Shown here: one piece after another, positions 26,444 to 32,408 of the stretch
How the letters are laid out: the number at the start of each line of letters is the position of its first letter
How positions within the stretch are numbered: the stretch's first letter is position 1
Assembly (NCBI GenBank): GCA_009782315.1
Contig: WRJH01000007.1
Coordinates: 1 to 32,408, forward strand
Reading direction: 5' to 3'
DNA length: 32,408 bases
Origin: Alphaproteobacteria bacterium
Lineage (GTDB): Bacteria; Pseudomonadota; Alphaproteobacteria; Rs-D84
Notes under the pieces: model-generated
Databases searched by the model: none
What the model was told of the DNA's origin: nothing
The model's input: only the letters and a program-made list of their open reading frames with translations
Position numbers and translations under genes: made by a program

Positions 26444-26680
26444 TTACCGGGCGGGCTCTTGGCAAGGAATACACTTAATTCCAGTAATACGAATAACCTC
26501 ATCGTTAACCATTATTAGACGGGCGTAAACTTGTTGGCATCCTCCTGGACACCCGGAAGCATCTTCACCTTTCAAAATTACTGTCTGTGGAACACCGGGT
26601 GTCTTTGCGGCAGACTCCTGGATTTTCTTAACCTGCGCGCCCCTACATTCAACCATTCGCTTTCGGGTGGGCTTTGGCAT
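26444..26680 (-). CDS. small Cys-containing ORF overlapping the xerC 3' end
   Basis: ...ILKGEDASGCPGGCQQVYARLIMVNDEVIRITGIKCIPCQEPAR; start uncertain. Confidence 0.3.
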   Translation of the reverse strand: MPKPTRKRMVECRGAQVKKIQESAAKTPGVPQTVILKGEDASGCPGGCQQVYARLIMVNDEVIRITGIKCIPCQEPAR

Positions 26681-27569
26681 ATTCCTTCATCACCATCGAC
26701 ATATCGACTTTCGTATAAAGCTGTGTCGTCGACAGCGACGCATGGCCCAGCAATTCTTGCAAATGCCGCAAATCAACCCCACCGGAAAGCAACGATGTCG
26801 CAAAAGAATGGCGCAGCGCGTGCGGCGTCACATATTCCGGCAATTGCAATTGATTCCGCAGATTTTCTATGACTTTTTCCGCCATTCGCGCGGACATCGG
26901 CAACCCGCGCACGGAACGAAACAACGGGCCGTTATCAAACGGCCGCGCGCGGACATATTTTTCAATCGCGTCAAACACGGCGGGCAATACGGGAACCAGG
27001 CGGTCTTTGTTACCCTTGCCGCGTATGCGCAGTACTTTTGGCCGCTTTGCCACGTCGGCGTCGGTCAGCGACAGCGCTTCGGAAATACGCAATCCGCATC
27101 CGAATATTAAAATGACCAAAGCATTGTCGCGCAATGCAACCCACCCCCCTTCGCCAAGGCTTCGGGGGGCAAGCCCGTCGCTAAGCGCGGCATCCGACAT
27201 GTTTTTCACATCCGATGCGCCGATTGCCTTTGACAGGGATTTTGGGACTTTCGGACTGCCCACCAAGGCAATCGATTCGTTTTTAAGCCCGCGCTTTTTA
27301 TCCATGTATTTGAAAAATCCGCGCACCGAAGACAGCGCCCGCGCCGTCGACCGGAACGACAATTTGCGCTTTGCGCGCCCGGCCAGCCATGCGCGAAACT
27401 GTAAAGTATCGACGCGCGCCAAATCTTTCGGGTGTAAATCCGCGCCCGCCCATTGTTCGCAAAAATTAATAAAATCGCGGACGTCCGATTCGTACGCCGC
27501 AACCGTGTGCGCGGAATACCGCCGCACATGGGCAAGATGGTTTATAAAATCAACAATCAGGTCGTTCAT
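26649..27569 (-). CDS. xerC: tyrosine recombinase XerC/XerD-type
   Basis: ALVILIFGCGLRISEALSLTDADV...RGKGNKDRLVPVLP...TPHALRHSFATSLLSGGVDLRHLQELLGHASLSTTQLYTKVD. Confidence 0.9.
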   Translation of the reverse strand: MNDLIVDFINHLAHVRRYSAHTVAAYESDVRDFINFCEQWAGADLHPKDLARVDTLQFRAWLAGRAKRKLSFRSTARALSSVRGFFKYMDKKRGLKNESIALVGSPKVPKSLSKAIGASDVKNMSDAALSDGLAPRSLGEGGWVALRDNALVILIFGCGLRISEALSLTDADVAKRPKVLRIRGKGNKDRLVPVLPAVFDAIEKYVRARPFDNGPLFRSVRGLPMSARMAEKVIENLRNQLQLPEYVTPHALRHSFATSLLSGGVDLRHLQELLGHASLSTTQLYTKVDMSMVMKEYAKAHPKANG

Positions 27570-27571
27570 AT

Positions 27572-27627
27572 AGGTATGAGGTAGAGGTATGAGGTATTTA
27601 GAGTTTGCCACCTCTTACCTCATACCT
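27572..27627. repeat. Inverted period-7 repeats between xerC and the LOG gene
   Basis: aggtatgaggtagaggtatgaggtat / cacctcttacctcatacct. Confidence 0.85.
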
Positions 27628-28180
27628 GTTCATGCTCCTTCAAATACGCCGCGATTAAATCTTCGGGATAATCGAACATCTGCATATTGTATTCGGCGAT
27701 TGTCGATATAAATCCGGCGCGATGCATGTGCGCCATGACGCGGCCGAATATGTTCCAATATCCGTCGGTGTTCAGAAAATATATGGGCTTTTTGGATTCG
27801 CCGACCTGTTGCATCGTGACGATATCGGTCAGTTCGTTCATGGTTCCCATACCGCCCGGCAATATGCAGAAAGCGTCCGACAAATCGTACATTCTTTGTT
27901 TTCTTTCGTTAATGCCCGTGACGATTTCGGATTCTATCCCCTTGACCAGCGGTTCCTGCAACGCAATGACGTCGTGGGTCGAAATCCCGACAAGCCTGCC
28001 GCCGCCGTCCAGCGCCGATTGCGCGACCGTCCCCATCAGGCCGACCGCCCCGCCGCCATATACCAGGCGGATTCCATTTTCGGCCAAAAGCTCGCCTATA
28101 CGCGCGGCGTCTTTGGCAAACTGGGGGTTGGTTCCGAATTTGTGCCCGCAATAAACGGCCAGCGATTTTATTTTCGACAT
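27620..28180 (-). CDS. LOG/TIGR00730-family Rossmann-fold protein
   Basis: VYCGHKFGTNPQF...GIRLVYGGGAVGLMGTVA...ILPGGMGTMNELTDIVTMQQVG. Confidence 0.9.
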   Translation of the reverse strand: MSKIKSLAVYCGHKFGTNPQFAKDAARIGELLAENGIRLVYGGGAVGLMGTVAQSALDGGGRLVGISTHDVIALQEPLVKGIESEIVTGINERKQRMYDLSDAFCILPGGMGTMNELTDIVTMQQVGESKKPIYFLNTDGYWNIFGRVMAHMHRAGFISTIAEYNMQMFDYPEDLIAAYLKEHEQV

Positions 28181-28231
28181 ATGTTTTTCCTTTCTTTACT
28201 TTTCATAATAATATCATAAAATAGCGGGAAT

Positions 28232-29170
28232 ATGAACTATAAACCTGATGATTTTATCGGAAAGCGGACAGCCGTCGCGGTCAGCGGCGGCGCCGATTCG
28301 ATGGCGCTTCTTCACATGTGCCGGGACTGTGACGCGACCGTTCTGCATGTCGACCATGGACTTCGCAAAACATCGGCCAAAGATTCCGAACTTGTGGCAA
28401 GGGCGGCGGCCGAATTGGGCCTGCCGTTCGTATTGCTGAAATGGACCGGCGAAAAGCCGAAAACAGGGGTCGAGGCCGCCGCGCGCACAGCGCGATACGA
28501 ATTATTGCTGAACTGGTGCCGCGAAAACAAAGTCGAAATTTTATTGGTCGCGCATAACGCGGACGACCAGATTGAAACTTTCCTGATGAACCTGGGCCGC
28601 GGATCGGGCGTATACGGCCTGGCCGCGATGCCCGCCGCCCAGGACTGGGACGGAATTCTGGTCGTGCGGCCGGTGCTGGACACGCCGCATGCGGCATTGG
28701 AAAAATACTGCGCCGACAATAAAATCAAATATATCCACGACGAAATGAACGACGACGAAAATTTCACCCGCGTGAAAATTCGAAAAAACCGGCATCTGTT
28801 GCATGACAAGCTGGGCATTTCCGACGAACGAATTCTGACCGCCGTTAAAAATCTGGACCGGGTGCGGTTCATGCTGGAAAACGATGTCGACGATTTAATC
28901 AAAAGCGTGACGGTCGGCGGGCGGGCGGTTTTTTCCGAAAAATTCCTTTCCGACATGCCGGGCGAGACGCGCCTGAAATTCTTGTCGCGGCTGTTTCAAA
29001 TTATCGGAAAATCGGCCTATGGCCCGCGGCTTGAAAAAATCGAACGCGCGGACTATATGTTGCAAAGCGATTGCAAATTCACAATTAACAATTGTATAGT
29101 GCGAAGGTTCAAGAATAAAATCATGGCCGCGCCCGAAGGCGCAAGCGTATCATTCAGGAAGAAAAAATAA
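28232..29170 (+). CDS. tilS: tRNA(Ile)-lysidine synthetase
   Basis: AVAVSGGADSMALLHM; ATVLHVDHGLRKTSAKDSELV; AHNADDQIETFLMNLGRGSGVYGLAAMP. Confidence 0.93.
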   Translation: MNYKPDDFIGKRTAVAVSGGADSMALLHMCRDCDATVLHVDHGLRKTSAKDSELVARAAAELGLPFVLLKWTGEKPKTGVEAAARTARYELLLNWCRENKVEILLVAHNADDQIETFLMNLGRGSGVYGLAAMPAAQDWDGILVVRPVLDTPHAALEKYCADNKIKYIHDEMNDDENFTRVKIRKNRHLLHDKLGISDERILTAVKNLDRVRFMLENDVDDLIKSVTVGGRAVFSEKFLSDMPGETRLKFLSRLFQIIGKSAYGPRLEKIERADYMLQSDCKFTINNCIVRRFKNKIMAAPEGASVSFRKKK

Positions 29171-31026
29171 TGCAAAAACAAAATCCAAAAAAAGACAAAT
29201 CGTATCTGTTTCTGGGAATATTCGCCGTTCTGTTCGCCGTATTTATCGCGCGCGTGATTTTCATGGATACGGGAATGCCCATGCTGCGCCCGCGCGGCGA
29301 TGCGACGGCACAGCAAACCGCGGCAAAAGCAATAGAGATGAATTTTTCGGAACTTCTTACCGCATCCAATGCCAAACAAATCTCAAAGATTTCGCTGCGC
29401 GACAATATCGCGACCGGCGAATTAAACGACGGCGCGAAATTCCGGGCCGTCGTCGCGTACGACCCAGCGCTGCTTTCCAAACTGGCGGATGCGGGCGCGT
29501 CCGTCACGCTGGACAATTCCAAGGGATGGATGGACGCGATTGCGACATGGTTTCCGATTCTGTTCACCGTTCTGATTATAATATGGATTTTCCGCAGCGT
29601 CCGCGGCGGCGGCATGGGCGGAATGGGAAGATTAACCCAACAGATGAATCCGACAAAAATTATCGCAGGGTTGAAAAAGAAAACGACTTTCGCGGATGTC
29701 GCGGGAATAAAAACCGCGAAACAGGAAGTATCCGAAGTCGTCGACTTTCTGAAACATCCCGATAAATTCAAAAAAATCGGCGCGCGGATTCCGCGCGGGA
29801 TATTGCTTTCGGGCGAACCGGGCACCGGCAAAACATTGCTGGCGCGGGCGATCGCCGGCGAAGCGAACGTGCCGTTTTTCGCAACGTCGGGCAGCGATTT
29901 TTCCGGAATCATAGTCGGGCTGGGCGTCGCCAAAATCAAAGAAATTTTCGAAATGGCAAAACGCAATTCGCCGTGCATTCTGTTTATCGATGAAATCGAC
30001 GCCATCGGAATGTCGCGCGGCCGGTCGACTTTCAACGACAACGACCGCGAGCAAACCCTGAACCAACTTCTTATCGAAATGGACGGATTCGCGGGCGATT
30101 CGGGCGTCATCGTAATCGGCGCCACCAATCGGCCGGACATGCTGGACGGCGCTTTGCTTCGCCCCGGCCGCTTTGACCGCCAGGTTTATATCGAATTGCC
30201 GGATATGGCGGGTCGGCGCGAAATCCTGGACCTGTATGTAAAGAAATTCAAAATGGGCTCAGGAGTGGACTTGCAACAGGTCGCGCGCGGCACGACCGGT
30301 TTTTCCGGCGCGGATTTGGAAAACCTTTTGAATGAATCGGCGCTTTTGGCGGCGCGCGAAAACCGCAAGGCGATAGAATCGAAAGACATTGACGAGGCGC
30401 GCGACAAAATCCTGATGGGTCCGAAAAAAGACAGAAAAATTTCGGCAAAAGATTTGAAACTGACCGCGTATCACGAAGCCGGCCACGCGTTCGTCAGCGT
30501 GCATTACAGAAACGTCACCGACCCGATTCACAAAGCGACGATTATCCCGCGCGGCCGGGCGCTGGGCATGGTGCAGCGCCTGCCCGTCGATGACAAGGTT
30601 TCCGTCAGCTTGTCCGAAATCCGCGCGGACCTGTCCATATCCATGGCCGGCCGCGTCGCCGAAGAAATGTTTTTCGGCCGCGACAATATAACGACGGGCG
30701 CCGAAGCCGACATCGCGAACGCGACATATATGGCGCGGCGGTCGATTACTATGGCGGGCCTGTCATCAAAAATCGGACCGGTCGCGGTGAACCAAGTGGA
30801 TACTTTCGGACATCGGCACGCGCTGGAAAACGCGTCCGAAAAAACAGCCGAATCGGTCGACCTTGAGGTGCGCGCATGGCTGGACGCGGCGTACAAAGAC
30901 GCGAATGCGATAGTATCGCGCGGACGCAAGACCGTTCAAAAGTTGGCCGAAGAATTGCTAAAGCGGGAAACCCTGTCGCGCGAAGAAATCGAAGAAATCA
31001 TATTGGGTAAAAAGGCAAAAAAATAA
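29170..31026 (+). CDS. ftsH: ATP-dependent zinc metalloprotease FtsH
   Basis: GEPGTGKTLLARAIAGEA; HEAGHAFVSVH; second region of homology; directly after tilS. Confidence 0.97.
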   Translation: MQKQNPKKDKSYLFLGIFAVLFAVFIARVIFMDTGMPMLRPRGDATAQQTAAKAIEMNFSELLTASNAKQISKISLRDNIATGELNDGAKFRAVVAYDPALLSKLADAGASVTLDNSKGWMDAIATWFPILFTVLIIIWIFRSVRGGGMGGMGRLTQQMNPTKIIAGLKKKTTFADVAGIKTAKQEVSEVVDFLKHPDKFKKIGARIPRGILLSGEPGTGKTLLARAIAGEANVPFFATSGSDFSGIIVGLGVAKIKEIFEMAKRNSPCILFIDEIDAIGMSRGRSTFNDNDREQTLNQLLIEMDGFAGDSGVIVIGATNRPDMLDGALLRPGRFDRQVYIELPDMAGRREILDLYVKKFKMGSGVDLQQVARGTTGFSGADLENLLNESALLAARENRKAIESKDIDEARDKILMGPKKDRKISAKDLKLTAYHEAGHAFVSVHYRNVTDPIHKATIIPRGRALGMVQRLPVDDKVSVSLSEIRADLSISMAGRVAEEMFFGRDNITTGAEADIANATYMARRSITMAGLSSKIGPVAVNQVDTFGHRHALENASEKTAESVDLEVRAWLDAAYKDANAIVSRGRKTVQKLAEELLKRETLSREEIEEIILGKKAKK

Positions 31027-31649
31027 TGCCGTTCAATATCGAAATCATTCGCATGTCGCCGTCCAACACTAATTCCATATTAATAGACAATGGAACCGAC
31101 GCCGCGATTTTCGACCCGTGGGGGTCGGCGTCCGATTGGGAAAAATTATTGGCGGAACGCGGATTGGATTTGCGCGCAATTTATGTGACGCACGGGCATT
31201 ACGACCACATGTCGGCAATTCCGAAAATGAACGCGAAATGGTTTATGAATCATGCCGATTTGCCCATAATCAAATGGTCCAATCCGTTTTTATTCATGTA
31301 CGGATACGGCGCGATAGACGCAAAGAAAAATCCGCCCATCGACCTGGCGCCCGGAAAAATAGAAATCCTGCCAGGCCTTTCCACCGAAATCATACACACG
31401 CCGGGCCACAGCGCCGGCAGCGTTTGCTTTTATTTTCCGGAACAAAAAACGGTTCTGACCGGCGATACTTTGTTTTACGACACCATTGGGCGGACGGACC
31501 TTCCCGGCGGCAGCGGACAGGCTATGAAAGAATCTTTGGACATCTTGCGCGCGCGGAATTTTCCGGACGATACAACCGTGATTCCCGGCCACGGAAAGAT
31601 GGGAAAAATGTCAGCGGTAAAAAACGACAATATTTTTGCACAATGGTAA
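31026..31649 (+). CDS. MBL-fold hydrolase
   Basis: VTHGHYDHMSAIP; IHTPGHSAGSVCFY; LTGDTLFYDTIGRTDLPGG; TTVIPGHG. Confidence 0.9.
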   Translation: MPFNIEIIRMSPSNTNSILIDNGTDAAIFDPWGSASDWEKLLAERGLDLRAIYVTHGHYDHMSAIPKMNAKWFMNHADLPIIKWSNPFLFMYGYGAIDAKKNPPIDLAPGKIEILPGLSTEIIHTPGHSAGSVCFYFPEQKTVLTGDTLFYDTIGRTDLPGGSGQAMKESLDILRARNFPDDTTVIPGHGKMGKMSAVKNDNIFAQW

Positions 31650-31719
31650 AAGCTGTGTTATAATCTTTCCATGCCGGCCGGAGAGGCCGAAATTAACCAA
31701 TATATATGGAGTGTCTATA

Positions 31720-32172
31720 ATGAAAAAACTTTTAACATTCACAGCCGTGTTCGGAATGATGTTCATGGCCGCGGCAAACGCGAACGAAGGCAAAAAATGG
31801 GCCGAAATGACGCCGGAACAAAAGGCCGAAATGAAACAGAAAAAGATGGAAAAATGCATGGAAAAAGGCAAATCATCGGAAGAATGCAAAAAAGTCATGA
31901 TGAATAAAAAGGAGAAAGGCTGCCCGGACGCCGCGAAAAACGATAAAGACGAATGCCCGAAGAAAGCCAGAATGACCGAAGAAGAACGCGCGGCATGGCG
32001 TGAAAAGAAAGCCAGCATGACGGACCAGGAACGCGCGGCATGGCAGGAAAAACGCGCGGCCAAAAGCGGCGAAGCGCGCAAAGAAAACCGTGCCGCCAAA
32101 AACAATTTGAAATCCGGCAAGAAACCGACAAAGAAAGATACGGCCGAAAAACCCTGGTATAAATTCTGGTAA
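31720..32172 (+). CDS. small secreted Lys/Glu-rich protein
   Basis: MKKLLTFTAVFGMMFMAAANANEGKKWAEMTPEQKAEMKQ...; RBS ggagtg; duplicated MT(E/D)xERAAWxEKxA segment. Confidence 0.7.
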   Translation: MKKLLTFTAVFGMMFMAAANANEGKKWAEMTPEQKAEMKQKKMEKCMEKGKSSEECKKVMMNKKEKGCPDAAKNDKDECPKKARMTEEERAAWREKKASMTDQERAAWQEKRAAKSGEARKENRAAKNNLKSGKKPTKKDTAEKPWYKFW

Positions 32173-32182
32173 AAAATTTATG

Positions 32183-32213
32183 TAAAAAAATCCCGCATCC
32201 GCGGGATTTTTTA
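32183..32213 (+). terminator. intrinsic terminator
   Basis: gtaaaaaaatcccgcatccgcgggattttttac. Confidence 0.85.
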
Positions 32214-32408
32214 CTAAACATTCGTTTCGGGGCGAGATGGTCTATTGAGAGGCATTGAACGCATATTTCAGTCAAAAAATGCATATTCCAACATTGTATT
32301 ATTTGTAGCTTGAAAGCCTTTGATAGGCAATAAAAGCACGGGAAAATTACCATATAGACGCCATACGGAATCGCCATATTAGCGCCATATAGATTAAAAA
32401 CTGGTAAA

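Overview
This 32.4 kb window is dense bacterial chromosome. Its gene content and a sigma32-like groES promoter suggest an alphaproteobacterium, probably uncultured; the taxonomy is inference. It carries recO, rplI-rpsR-rpsF, a MotA/ExbB-like plus OmpA/MotB-like pair, groES-groEL, two PagL-like outer-membrane proteins, tRNA-Gln, a ThiL-like gene, an MFS transporter, a uracil-DNA glycosylase, a pyrK-pyrD fusion, a lone virB11-like ATPase, xerC, a LOG-family gene, tilS-ftsH and an MBL hydrolase. The strongest unusual observations are as follows. (1) The recO reading frame (minus strand, off the left edge) is interrupted in frame by a 579-bp element: a DUF559 endonuclease-like domain between two 111-bp direct repeats that are themselves multi-hairpin palindromes, with no stop codon. 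(2) A G9 tract lies inside the spacer of a TTGACA...AATAAT promoter and near the start of a Cys-rich secreted protein ORF, a candidate phase switch. (3) A 585-aa protein has about 11 units of roughly 39 aa that resemble mTERF motifs. (4) One protein appears to fuse a ParB/sulfiredoxin-like domain to a CYTH-like domain. (5) Several unrelated period-7 tandem repeats, often in inverted pairs, sit at gene junctions and in two cases encode signal-peptide cores. (6) Several genes have promoter boxes 6-7 nt from the start codon, predicting leaderless mRNAs. All calls come from reading the sequence; no searches were run.
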